Source: Musa acuminata AAA Group
Lineage: Eukaryota > Streptophyta > Magnoliopsida > Zingiberales > Musaceae
Assembly (NCBI RefSeq): GCF_036884655.1
Contig: NC_088342.1
Location: 11,948,501-12,012,500 of the forward strand
Direction: 5' to 3'
Length of the DNA: 64,000 nt
The notes beneath the pieces are model-generated. The model was not told the origin of the DNA, made no database searches, and saw nothing but the letters and a program-made list of their open reading frames with translations. How positions within the stretch are numbered: position 1 is the first letter of the stretch; each line of letters opens with the position of its first letter. Below, one piece after another: positions 1-10,115 of the stretch. A program made the translations under genes and the position numbers.

Positions 1-862
1 TCTTAGGAGAACGATTAATGAAAAAATCTTGATTCATAATAAATCTTAATTTGTAAATATCATGGAACCAAGATCATGATTTTGGATGAAACTTAATCAA
101 ATTCAAATCACCAAAAATCATTTTTATGGTTCACAAAATTCGTAATATATTTTCCCTTTTTTTAAGTATTTCATTTTAAGTGATTGATTTCATGTTAGCA
201 TGCTTTTTCATTTATGTTAAACATGCATCAACGTTTAGGATCGAAAAATGAATTTAATCATAAAACCATCAAGATCAATAGATTCTCAAAAATGAACTAT
301 TATGATCAAGAAAATCCGAAAATGAAATTTAACACTTTCATGCATTCGGACAAGGTTTTGCAATAGATTTTCAAGTTCAATCATGAAGATAAAACATGCT
401 CATGATCATAAAAATTTTTGTATCCAAAACACATAATTTCCAACATGTTATTAAGGCATGTAACATTGAATCAAGAACGTCCGAAAAATAATCTTAACAA
501 GTTCATGCATTCGAGCACATTTTTGCCATAGTTTTTCAAATACACTCATGAAAATAACACATGCTTATCATCATGTATAGCTTAAAATCTCATGCATAAA
601 ATTGTTAATCAAAATATTTAATTTCATCATTATGCATTTCTTCAAATCGAGAAATAACAATGAAGATCAACGTAATACACATTATCACTTCTTAACCATG
701 ATTTCATATTTTCAATCAAGATCATTTTATTTGTTTATCATAAAATATGCAATATTATCATTTTCGAAATTACTTAGCATGATCATAATTTTTTTTTTTT
801 GAAACATGTGATTTTTAAGAAAATTAATTCTAAACTAAAAAAGAAAATACATCATGAAAGCA
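1..862 (-). other. AT-rich internal region of copia-type element A
   Basis: On the minus strand this lies downstream of the gag of element A and runs off the left edge. It is very AT-rich, with many ATG/CAT-rich words and no protein-like reading frame. It resembles the non-coding internal tracts of elements C, D, E and F. No pol motif is visible. The 3' end and 3' LTR of A are outside the window. Confidence 0.6.
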
Positions 863-1821
863 TCAAGTAATTTCAAAATAAATTAGGGGGATTTCGATTA
901 CCTCATCATTGAAAGCGGTTAAGGCGTAGTTTGCCACCTCGCCTTTCTTGATCTTCTCCTCGTTTTCGGAGGAGCTCGATTCATCCCACTTTGTATTCTT
1001 CTTCTTTGGCCTCTTCCTTCGTTCAAGTTTATTGTTTATTTTAGATTTTTGTTTAATAAACTTATTAAGATTTAGTGTTCGAAGTTCAAGTTTATCATTG
1101 TCTTCATCACTTGAGTCATCGCTCAAGTAGTATTCATTTGTCCGGAGTTCCAAATCCTTCCTATTCTTTGGAAGGTGATTTTGTTCATCATGTTCATCAT
1201 GTGCATTGTGCACCATTTCATATGTCATCAACGAACCAATTAGTTCTTCAAGTGGTAAGTTGTTTAGGTTTTTAGCTTCTTGTATTGCAATTACTTTTGA
1301 ATCCCACTTCTTAGAAAGAGAATGCAAAATCTTGTTTACGAGTTTAAAATCCGAAAAACATTTTCCAATAGCTCTTAAACTATTGACGACATCCGTGAAA
1401 TGGGTGTACATGTCGCCTATAGTCTCGCTTGGTTGCATTCGAAAAAGCTTAAAATCATGCAATAAAATGTTAACTTTCGAGTCTTTGACTCCACTAGTTC
1501 CCTCATGCGTGATTTCAAGTGTTCGCCAAATGTCAAAAGCTGTTCGCACGTAGAAATCCGATTGAACTCATTTTTGTCCAAAGCGCAAAATAAGGCATTC
1601 ATAGCCTTTGCGTTTAAAGAAAAATACTTCTTCTCCAAATCTGACCTTTCGTTCATCAGTTTAGAGGGAAGTTGAAAACCGTTTTCAACAATATTCCATA
1701 AATCCAAATTCATAGAAATCAAGAAAACTCTCATTCGAGTTTTCCAATAAGTGTAGTCCAATCCGTTAAACAACGGTGGACGAACAACCGAAAAGCCCTC
1801 TTGAAAGCCATGAAGAGCCAT
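863..1821 (-). pseudogene. copia-type gag (UBN2-like), element A, one frameshift
   Basis: The Gag protein should form the retroelement particle. Reading from 1821 down, the protein starts MALHGFQEG and contains YTYWKTRM and WNIVENGFQLPS near the N-terminus, then ITHEGTS, PSETIGDMYTHFTDVVN and LIGSLMTYEM. This is the pattern of copia gag-polypeptide (UBN2 family) domains. A one-base deletion near 1541-1548, just after NRISTC, splits it into two frames; both sides are otherwise open. The C-terminal part is basic (ERRKRPKKKNTKW), then acidic (ESSSSENEE), and ends YFEIT. No CCHC zinc knuckle is present between these blocks, where copia Gag normally carries one. The same gag occurs in elements C, D, E, F and J, so the identification is firm; function is unlikely because of the frameshift. 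Confidence 0.88.
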
Positions 1822-1871
1822 TTCTCTCGGGTGTAAATCCGAAATGAGAAATACCGGGCTCTGATACCAAT

Positions 1872-3827
1872 TGTTAGGATCAAGAGCACTAAGAGGGGGG
1901 GGGGGTGAATTAGTGCAGCGGAAATCTTTCTGCGATTAATAAAAACTGCATTCGTACGATAAAAGCGATTTCGGTGTAAAAGCCGATTCTAAGATTACTT
2001 TAACTTAAGATCAAGTGAGATAACGTTAAAGTAAATCTATGAAGGTAGTTTGCAGTTATGATGGAAATCAGAATATAAGCGCAAATTGAAATACGATGTT
2101 CGTACGATAAAAGCGATTTACGTCTAAATGCCGATTCGGAAAGCACTTAACTTTGAAACACGTTTGTAAAAGCACAGAAGGCAGTAAGCTATTGAGGAGG
2201 TTTACAGTAAAGATAAGATCCTCCAAGTAAATGCAAACTGAGATTTAGAGTGGTTCGGTCAATCTTGACCTACTCCACTTTTGGCTTCCCCCATCGACGA
2301 GGTCACCAACGTCAACTAGAGGCCTTCCTTCAATAGGCGAAGGCCAACCACCCTTTTACAGTTTCACTCCTTTTAACGGGCTTAGGAGACAACCCTTACA
2401 GAATTTTCTCTCCTCTCTTTATAGCTCAGAACTTGGAAGAAAAGAGGGAGAAGGACTTTTGGCCTTTACAACAATTTTGAGCTCTAAAAATCACAGAACA
2501 AAATCAAGATTTCAGTGTGTGTTCAGTGCTCTTTCAGTGCTGAATGGGTGGGGTATTTATAGGCCCCAACACAGTTCAAATTTGGAGCTCAAAACTGTCA
2601 ATTCCCTAAATTCCGAGATCAAGCGGTTGCACCTCCTAATTGGAGCGGTTGCACCGCTTGGCAGAGCTCGAAGACTGAGCCTCTGGGCAGTGCTACCTCT
2701 TGTCAGGGGTGGTTGCACCTCCTGCTAGAGCTTAAAGACCGAGCTCAGGCAGTGCCACCTCCTGATTGAAGCGGTTGCACCGCTCAGCTAGAGCTCGGAG
2801 ACCGAGCCCAAGTGGTGCCACCTCTATTAGGGGAGGTTGCACCGCCTAGTCTCGCTCGGAGACTGAGCCCAGGCGGTGCCACCTCCTGGCTGGGGCGGTT
2901 GCATCACCCAGTCTCACTCGGAGACTTAGCCCAGGCGGTGCCACCTCCTAGCTTGGGCGGTTGCACCGCCCAACAGAAATCAGGGTCCGAATGGGTTGAT
3001 CCATTCGGCCCAATTTGGGTTTTTCAAGGGCCCAATTGCCCCAAGATTAAGTTAATAGGATCATCTCCCATTTCCAACTTAATTCTTATGCTAACTATGA
3101 TTTTTCCTAAGATATTTACTGCAGCTTGCTCCGGTACGTCAATCGCTTCTTCCGGCGAGCTTCCGGCGAACTTCCGTCGATCATCCGATGAACCTTCGGT
3201 GATTCTCCTGCGGACTTCCGGCAAACTCCTGGACTTGCGACGATCCACTTGGCAAGTTCCGATGAGCTTCTTTTGGCAAGCTCATGGACTTCTCGGATTT
3301 GTTCCCGCAGAACCTCCGACGATTGTCTGAACTTCCATCGAACTCTCGAACTCCCAACGTGATCATTGTCTTGACTCCGGCGCAACTCCTGCTGCATATC
3401 TTACTTTCATCGTAGTTAATCCTACACACTTAAAACAAAACTTCGATTGAGACAATTAATCCTAAGCAATTAACCAAGTTGTCTGGCATGTCATTGGTCC
3501 CTCGATGCTTCGTCTGATTCTTCGGCGCATCTTCCTTTCCTGCAGCCTATTGCCCAATCGGCCAGTTGACTCCGCAACTCCGATATCCTTGGCACAATAC
3601 CTACTCTTCTTGGCCCGATGCCCGAGTCCACGGCCCGAAGCCTTCTGTCGATACGCCGACCGATCCACCGGCCCGATGTCCAATCTTCTGACATGTTCCT
3701 CCGGCACAACATGATTTTCTTGCTTTAATTGTCTCATCCTGATCGAAGCATCCTGCGTCACTCAAAATGTAGATTAAATCATAAACATATATCAAGTAGT
3801 TTCATCATCAAATTACGTGATTCAACA
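1872..3827 (-). repeat. 5' LTR of copia-type element A
   Basis: The LTR is bounded by TG at 1872 and CA at 3827 on the plus strand. The initiator-Met tRNA primer site TGGTATCAGAGC reads on the minus strand at 1858-1869, immediately outside it. At about 1.96 kb it is the longest of the family. It contains a C/G homopolymer near the primer-site end, a TATA box on the minus strand (2554-2561), and an array of GC-rich palindromic units (about 2630-2970) related to GGCGGTGCCACC. The far end matches the start of the LTRs of C, D and F. The partner 3' LTR is off the left edge, so no target duplication can be tested. Confidence 0.88.
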
Positions 3828-4869
3828 CGTAAGACTGGTGTCATTGAGCTTCTCATCAAGATAGCTGAAAGTGAAGGACTTTGGGTCATGCAAGAGTGCA
3901 CGATCAAGGAACGAAGCAGGCAGTACGCGGTGCTGTACCTTTGCTACTTAGTGGAGTAGGCGGCCGCGTTGATGGAGAAGACGGTACAATCCCAGAGGTG
4001 ACCAAAACTACTATAGATTTACTCCAAGTTGGGGTGAAAACTTCCTGTATTCCAGAAGTTCGATGGCATTGAGAAGGTGAATCACAGTAACTAACTCAAC
4101 GTAAGGAATGTAAACACTTCAAGTGCTTCAGAAGTATTAGCAAAGAGCAGGCGAAGGCCAATAACTAGCTCGATGCATGGAGTATAACCTCGAGGAGGCA
4201 AGCGAAGTTAAGTAACCTTTGCCTTCTCAACTCTTAAGAGAATGGGTGAAACCGAGTACCCCAATTCTCTTATCTATCCAGCAGAGGAGCTCTACATAGG
4301 TTCAAAGACCATTCGAAGATAATGGAAGACAATAGTTGTCAAATCCTCACCAATGGTGAATAGTGCTACTGAGAGTAGATTGTTCGCTTCATTTCCCAAT
4401 GAAATATCAATCAATAGCGGAAATGATACAAACTTACTTGGAATTGACAACTAAGTAAAAGAAGAGTCACCAATGGGCAAATTTTGTGGAGGAAGGATCC
4501 AAAACTTTAGAAGTTTGCGAAGCGATGCTCGTTAAAGCTCCAACAAGCATCCACCCAGTTCAAGCAGCATGAGGTATTTGAGAGACTAGCGTATAGTAAG
4601 GACGATCTTTTCCTTTATTTGGAGGATTCGCAAGAACCAATAGGGATCAAAATGACTCAGCCAACCCCACACTAGAGTCATAGTTATTGGTGAGTTGAAG
4701 CAGTATGGCGGATCAAAGGTTCGACTACTCAAAAATAGTAGCGGAGAGCAATTGGGAGCCAAGAGGCGCATTACAACTAGAGTAGAAGATTGAAGACTCA
4801 ACAAAGGCGAGGAGTTACAGTGTCGGCAAAGGCTTCGACGAGGACGTCAAAGGAATAAGTGTGGGAGAA
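3828..4869 (+). other. Degenerate 3' internal region of LTR element W
   Basis: No convincing open frame is present. The stretch ends in a purine-rich GTGGGAGAA directly before a TG-started LTR, so it is best read as the non-coding 3' part of an LTR retrotransposon, interrupted on its left by element A. I recognise no gag, protease, RT or integrase motif in it and cannot place its clade. Confidence 0.5.
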
Positions 4870-5316
4870 TGTCACGGACAAAGTTCTAAACAGGATGTTT
4901 GTTGTAATACTTGTGTATGTCTATGTCTTTTTGTTTGTTCATGCTTTGCACAGCATATAGAGAGACCTCCAAAGGTTTAATAGTCCCATTTTAGTTGGGT
5001 TTGGTGGCCGCTTTAGGCTTGTAAATAAAGGTTGTGTCATGTGGACACTTATGAGAGATTATCGGTCTATAGTGGACCATTTTGACCCTTTATTGTGCAA
5101 CTGTTCAGAGCTTGTAAAGTATGTTTGTAATTTGCATTATCTATGAAGTATTTTTGGAAATGTTTGCTTGTGGATCCCGAGTGAAGTGTTTTCTCTAACC
5201 CGTTTTCTCTTTTGTAACTCCTAAGGGACCATGGGAGGGTTCGGGGAGGCTGACCTTTGCGGACGGACATGCAAGGGTGCCGCACGACTTAGGCAAAACC
5301 AGCTAAGTCCATGACA
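4870..5316 (+). repeat. LTR of element W (probably 3' LTR)
   Basis: A 447-bp block starts TGTCACGGAC and ends ATGACA (CA terminus), with a polypurine tract GTGGGAGAA just upstream. It contains TG-rich untranslated sequence and a CT-rich tail, as expected of an LTR. No primer-binding site follows it, which supports the 3' LTR reading. Downstream the sequence changes abruptly to the GC-rich leader of the Y family, so W was probably inserted into that leader. Its 5' half lies outside the window. Confidence 0.65.
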
Positions 5317-6345
5317 AGCGGCTCCTTCTACGATGCGATAGAAATAGAGCCATTTGTTGCTACAGCCCCCCTTCGATCCTTTTCGCCGCCGCTGCTCCCA
5401 GCAGCGCCAACACCATTGCCAACCACCGCAATCCTCTCCTCGTCAATCCCTGCCCTCGGCGAGGCTTCGGCGTCGCCAGCGGTTCCTTCTGTGGTGCGAC
5501 AGAAACAGAGCCCTCTATTGCCGTAGTCCCCCTTCGATCCTTGCCGCTGCCACTGCTCCCCGGCCACCAACCTCCTCCTCTCTAGCACTGCTGCCCTTGC
5601 TTCCCAGTAGCCTGCACCCCTGCTACAGCCCGTCGCACCTCTGTATCATTGCCACAATCCTTTGAAGCCCATCTAGTGGAAAGGGGCCCCTGCCTCCCCT
5701 ACTTTCGGCCAGCCCCACCGCAGCCACTACAATTCGGCTAGCGACCACCGTCGCCGCTACTCCCCGGCCAGTAGCCTTCCCTCCTTGCTACTCCACCCTA
5801 CTCGAGTGAGAAGGGCTGTAGCCGCTGTTTCCCAGGCAACGGACCAACCCCCTCGTCGCTTCTACCATCGGCGATGCTGCCCCAACCGCACCACCATCGC
5901 TGCCTCCCTTTGAGTTGCAACTACAGTCACTCGACCATCCCTCCTCGCGGCGATCAAAACAAAGCAACCACGACCGCCGCAGCCATCATTGTTTCCTCAA
6001 CCACACACAATCCCTCAGCGTCACTAGTGCGTCCTTCAGTGCGACAAAGATAGAGCAATGCTGCCTTCCATTCGTGCTATCGCAGCCACTGTAGCGGCGA
6101 GCCCTTGGTGGTGCTGCCCCCGGCCGCACCACCATTGCTGCCTCCTAGCCCTTCCGGCCAAATCCTTCTATGGTGCAACAAAAACAGAGCACGTAGCAAC
6201 CACCGCCACATGCAGCAACAAAAATCATGGCACCCTCTACTACCGCAGTTGCCGATTGCAACCACCGCCACCGCTGCTCCTGGCCAACATTTCCACCACC
6301 GCAGCCGCTTGACCTTCCCTCCTCGCGGCGACCAAAACAGAGCAA
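5317..6345 (+). other. GC-rich leader of Y-family gypsy element H (sense copy)
   Basis: A cytosine-rich sequence with low-complexity reading frames (P/S/R/A-rich). It carries diverged copies of a short motif resembling GTGCGACAGAAACAGAGC, for example near 5330, 5490, 6037, 6170 and 6332. The same kind of sequence lies between the primer site and gag of element Yf (35426-36596). I read it as untranslated leader, not host coding sequence, because all frames are low complexity and broken. Confidence 0.6.
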
Positions 6346-7201
6346 CTTTGCCAGCCTGGAAGTAGGAGCGATGGTGGCAAGGGGGTTGTGGCAATGGTGC
6401 AGAGCAAGGGGATTGAGGTTGCGGCAATGATGCATTGGTGCGGCGGGCTGCTGCAGGGGTGCTGGCTGCTAGGAAGCAGGGGCGACGATGCTGGAGAGGA
6501 GGAGGTTGGTGGTCGGGGAGCAGTGACAGTGGCAAGGATCGACGGGTGGGCTACGGCAATAGAGGGCTCTGTTTCTATCGCACTACAGAAGGAAAGGTTG
6601 TTGCCGGGGTTGAGAGGCAGTAGTGGCAGTGCAGCTGGGAGCAAGATCGTCGAGGGCAAGGAGTAGAAAACGAGCGCCGAGGCTAGGTGCTGCCAGGGGG
6701 TGGTCCGCTGGCTAGAAATAGCATCGGTGGCCCTTTCTCGGTTGCCCTGTTTTGGTCGCCGCGAGGAGGGGAGGTCGAGCGGCTGCGACTGCGACTGCGA
6801 CCCTAGGGGAGTCGGGCGGCGGTGGAGGAGGCAGCGGTGGTGGCTCGGGTGGGAGGCGACCGGCAGTGAATGAGTGGCGGTGAGCGGCCGGGGCGCAGTG
6901 GTAGCGATGGAGTCACCTTGCAGCGGCGGGCGGTGGGCTAGTCGGAAGTAGGGGTGCGTGGTTGCGGCTTCTTCTTCCTCTTTCTCTCTTTTTTTTTTTT
7001 TTTTAGAATACAGCGAGAACAGTGAGAATGCCGAGGATCGCTGCTCTGAGGAGCAGCGGCAACGGTGGTGGAGAAGGGAAGCAGTAGGGATGCAGTTGAC
7101 GGCTGCCGACCTCTCCTCTCTTGTTTTTTTTTTTTTTTTTTTTTTTTGAGATGATGAACTACAACAAGAACACTGAGGATCGCAGCTCTGATACCAAATG
7201 A
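6346..7201 (-). other. Inverted Y-family leader with primer-binding site
   Basis: The same GC-rich leader appears here in the opposite orientation. About 250 bp (around 6414-6660) pair with 5370-5660 as an imperfect inverted repeat. It ends with two poly-T tracts (about 6990-7004 and 7122-7146) and with the complement of TGGTATCAGAGC at about 7188-7199, followed by an LTR end. An inversion or foldback rearrangement of the H leader is the simplest reading. Confidence 0.55.
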
Positions 7202-7300
7202 TAAGATCTTAAGATTTTATCGTAAAAAAAATGAAAGAAATTAAAGAAATTAAAGAAAAGGGAATGATCGTTTCGAGGGAATCGGCCTCCTTGATCAGAA
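7202..7300 (-). repeat. Truncated Y-family LTR end
   Basis: The block begins TGATAAGATCTTAAG, like the primer-site-proximal end of the Y LTR at 34632. It includes one copy of the TCGAGGGGATCGGCCTCC minisatellite unit near 7273-7295. After about 100 bp it passes straight into gag in the plus orientation, so it is a broken LTR fragment and not a functional 5' LTR for H. Confidence 0.6.
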
Positions 7301-7314
7301 TTGAGAATCCGCTA

Positions 7315-7600
7315 ATGGAATCATTGGAAATCGGAATTGAGAATCGACTACAAGAAATACTTAATGATTTTAAAAAGAGTCTATTAGAGAGCCTCAGCAA
7401 ATTTTAACAAAATGGGGGTTCAAGTTCTATGTTGCATAGATATGGAAATACAAGAAAAATGTCCCAAGATTATGACACAAACTACTCACATAGGAAGGAG
7501 GAATTTTCGAGATGGGAAGATGGAGATCCAACAAGTTGGATCTCTAAGGCAGAAATTTTTTTCCATTTTTATAGAACCCCAGAAGAATCCAAGATAGAAG
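7315..7600 (+). pseudogene. gypsy-type gag, element H, 5' part
   Basis: The start MESLEIGIENRL matches the second methionine of the Ym gag. The frame continues through FSRWEDGDPTSWISKAEIFF and TPEESKIEV, the N-terminal part of a Retrotrans_gag-type domain. A CAA to TAA change creates a stop after LSKF near 7405. The frame is cut at 7600 by element C and resumes at 14669, with a 5-bp target duplication agaag on each side. Confidence 0.85.
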
Positions 7601-9123
7601 TGTTGAATCTCGGATTTTGATGATGAAACTAATTGATTGTGTTTAGATGTTTAACTGCATTTTGAGTGATGCAGGTCTACTCGATCAGGATTAGACAGTT
7701 GACGCAGGAGGAATTGACGTTGCGCCGGAGGAGATCACGTCAGGATATTAGACGGCAGAAGGCTTCGGACGTCGGGCATCGGGCTAAGGATATCGGGGTT
7801 GCGGAGGTCAACCGCCGATTGGGCAACAAGCCGCAAAAGAGGACGATGCACTGAAGAATCGGACGAAGCGCCAACCAATGACATGCCGGGCAATAGAATG
7901 TCAATTCGCGTTGTAATAATTGTCCAGATCTGAGTAGAGTTTTGGCTTGTGTGTTCAGGATTAACTACGATAACGACGAAGACATAAAGAAAAACAAAGT
8001 GTCGGAGTCAAGCACGAAGGATTCATTGCGAGTTTGAGAGTTCGACGGAAGTCCGAAGATTCGTCAGGAATGCTACCGGAACTAGCCGAGAATGAGTAGG
8101 GAGCTTGCCGAAGGGTTTTTTGGAAGCTCGCCGGAAGGTTCGTTGGAAGTTCGCGGAGCTTGCCGAGAAAGATCGGAGCTTGCTGAAGAAGCTCGTTGGA
8201 ACTCGTCAAGATCAAATTGTGAAGTCTAGGAGCTTGCCGGGAGTCCGCAAAATGGTTTCCGAGAGTTTATCGGAAAACCGTCGGAAGTTCACCGGAAGCT
8301 CGCCAGAAGAAGTCTTGACTTACAGACTTTGTAATAGCTTAGAAAATGTCTTTAAATTCGTAGTTAGCACGTTACTTAGGATTAGGATTAGGTATTAATC
8401 CTATAAACTAAGTAGGGGCCAATTGGGCTCTAGTTCGGACTGGTTTGGGCCAATTTTGGAGCCCAACCAGTGAGCTGAAATAGTGTAGGCGGTGGCACCG
8501 CCAGATTTGGCGGTGGCACCGCCAGCATCGGGAACCAAAGAGAATTCAAATTTTGGAGCCCAAATTTGAATCCCCTTGAGGCCTATAAATACCCCTCAAA
8601 TCTCAGCTGAGACGACAACCTTTTGAGAAGCTAGAAGTTGAGAAAAGCTTTAGGAAAAGTCTTGTTTTCAATAGCTTGAGTGTTCACCTCCTTTCTTTTC
8701 ATTGAAATCTTTGTAAAAGGGTGAATCACTTGTAAGAGGTTGTAAGAGGGGTGTAAGAAGGAGGTTGATCTTCGCCTAGTAAAGGAAGATCATTAGTGGA
8801 TGCCGGTGGCCTCGACGGAAGAGGAATCGAAGGAGTGGATGTAGGTCACGATTGACCGAACCACTATAAACTACCGTCTTCTCTGGTTTGCATTTATCTT
8901 ATTGTCATTTATATTATTGCAAACCATCTTCACTTTGATGCTCTACTTCTTTGTCTCCTTCTTACATATGCCTTCAAGTTAAAACGCAATCGAAACGGTT
9001 TCAAACGAAACATTGCTTTTATCGTACGAAGTTTCCGTAAGTGTTTAAATCGTCGAAAGTTCATCATACTTTACCGTTGCACTAATTAACCCCCCCCCTC
9101 TTAGTGTCGTTCCGTTCCTAACA
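7601..9123 (+). repeat. 5' LTR of element C
   Basis: Runs TGTTGAATCTCGG to CCTAACA, 1,523 bp. It is close in sequence to the 3' LTR but shorter, mainly because it has fewer palindromic GGCGGTGGCACCGCC units (8487-8524) and lacks a short segment near 7790. A C-rich tract precedes the terminus. It carries the TATA box and is followed by the primer site. Confidence 0.92.
8584..8591 (+). promoter_or_regulatory. TATA box of copia-type LTR (element C)
   Basis: TATAAATA within CCTATAAATACCCCTC, conserved at the same place in the LTRs of A, D, E and F (2554 minus, 21545, 54514). Known LTR logic places transcription start about 30 bp downstream, defining the U3/R boundary. The palindromic GGCGGT units lie just upstream of it. 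Confidence 0.7.
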
Positions 9124-9125
9124 AT

Positions 9126-9137
9126 TGGTATCAGAGC
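9126..9137 (+). other. Primer-binding site, element C
   Basis: TGGTATCAGAGC, two bases after the LTR end, is complementary to the 3' end of plant initiator Met-tRNA. It would prime minus-strand DNA synthesis. Confidence 0.9.
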
Positions 9138-9173
9138 CCGGTATTTCTCATTTCGGATTTACACCCGAGAGAA

Positions 9174-10115
9174 ATGGCTCTTCATGGCTTTCAAGAGGGC
9201 TTATCGGTTTTTCGTCCACCATTGTTTAACGGATTGGACTACACTTATTGGAAAACTCGAATGAGAGTTTTCTTGATTTCTATGAATTTGGATTTATGGA
9301 ATATCATTGAAAACGGTTATCAACTTCCCTCTAAACCGATGAACGAATGGTCGGATTTGGAGAAGAAGTATGTTTCTTTAAACGCAAAGGCTATGAATGC
9401 CTTATTTTGCGTTTTGGACAAAAATGAGTTCAATCGGATTTCTACATGCGAAACGGCTTTTGATATTTGGCGAACACTTGAAATCACGCACGAGGGAACT
9501 AGTAGAGTCAAAGACTCGAAAGTTAACTTTTTAATACATGATTTCGAGTTTTTTCAAATGAAGCCGAGCGAAACCATTATTGACATGTACACCCGTTTTA
9601 CGGATGTTGTCAATGGTTTACAAGCTCTTGGCAAATGTTTCTCGAATTTTGAACTTGTTAGTAAAGTTTTACGATCACTTTCTAAAGCTTGGGAATCAAA
9701 AGTAACGGCAATACAAGAAACAAAAGATTTAAATATTTTTCCACTTGAAGAACTTATCGGCTCATTGATAACATATGAAATGGTGCACAATGCACATGAT
9801 GAACACAATGAACACTTGAACCACCTTCCAAAGAACAGGAAGGATTTGGAACTCCGGATAAATAAATACCACTTGAGCGATGACTCAAGTAATGAGGACA
9901 ATGATGAACTTGAACTTCGAACACTAACTCTTAATAAGTTCATTAAATAAAAATATAAAATAAACAATGAACTTGAATGGAGGAAGAGGCCAAAGAAAAG
10001 GAAGGCACCCAAGGATGAATCAAGAACTTCCAAAGGTGAAACGACGAGGGCTTTGACGAGCTTCAACTACAAGGTAAGTAACTCAACTCTCTTGAATTAT
10101 TTTGAAATTACTTGA
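9174..10115 (+). pseudogene. copia-type gag (UBN2-like), element C
   Basis: The open frame 9174-9950 encodes 258 residues from MALHGFQEG. It contains YTYWKTRM, WNIIENGYQLPS, FDIWRTLEITHEGTS, PSETIIDMYTRFTDVVNGL and LIGSLITYEMVH. TAA at 9948-9950 follows the residues FIK. Elements A and E have Gln (CAA) at this codon, and the downstream frame remains Gag-like to YFEIT and TGA at 10113-10115, so TAA looks like a CAA to TAA change. Element D has the same stop at the same codon. The C-terminal basic region (EWRKRPKKRKAPK) has no CCHC zinc knuckle. The product may still be a usable truncated Gag; that is inference. Confidence 0.88.

Noticed and set aside
3505..3761. Frames on both strands near the end of LTR A (and equivalents in every copia-type LTR)
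   Set aside because: The same MSEDW/RRIGRS-type translations recur at the start of all LTRs of the family in different frames with stops. They are LTR sequence, not a gene.
4586..4804. 72-codon minus-strand frame in element W
   Set aside because: No domain, weak composition and inside the non-coding 3' part of an LTR element.
9126..9137. Possible tRNA fragments (TGGTATCAGAGC at many places)
   Set aside because: Each lies within a few bases of an LTR or viral leader and is only the primer-binding complement of initiator Met-tRNA. No cloverleaf surrounds any of them.
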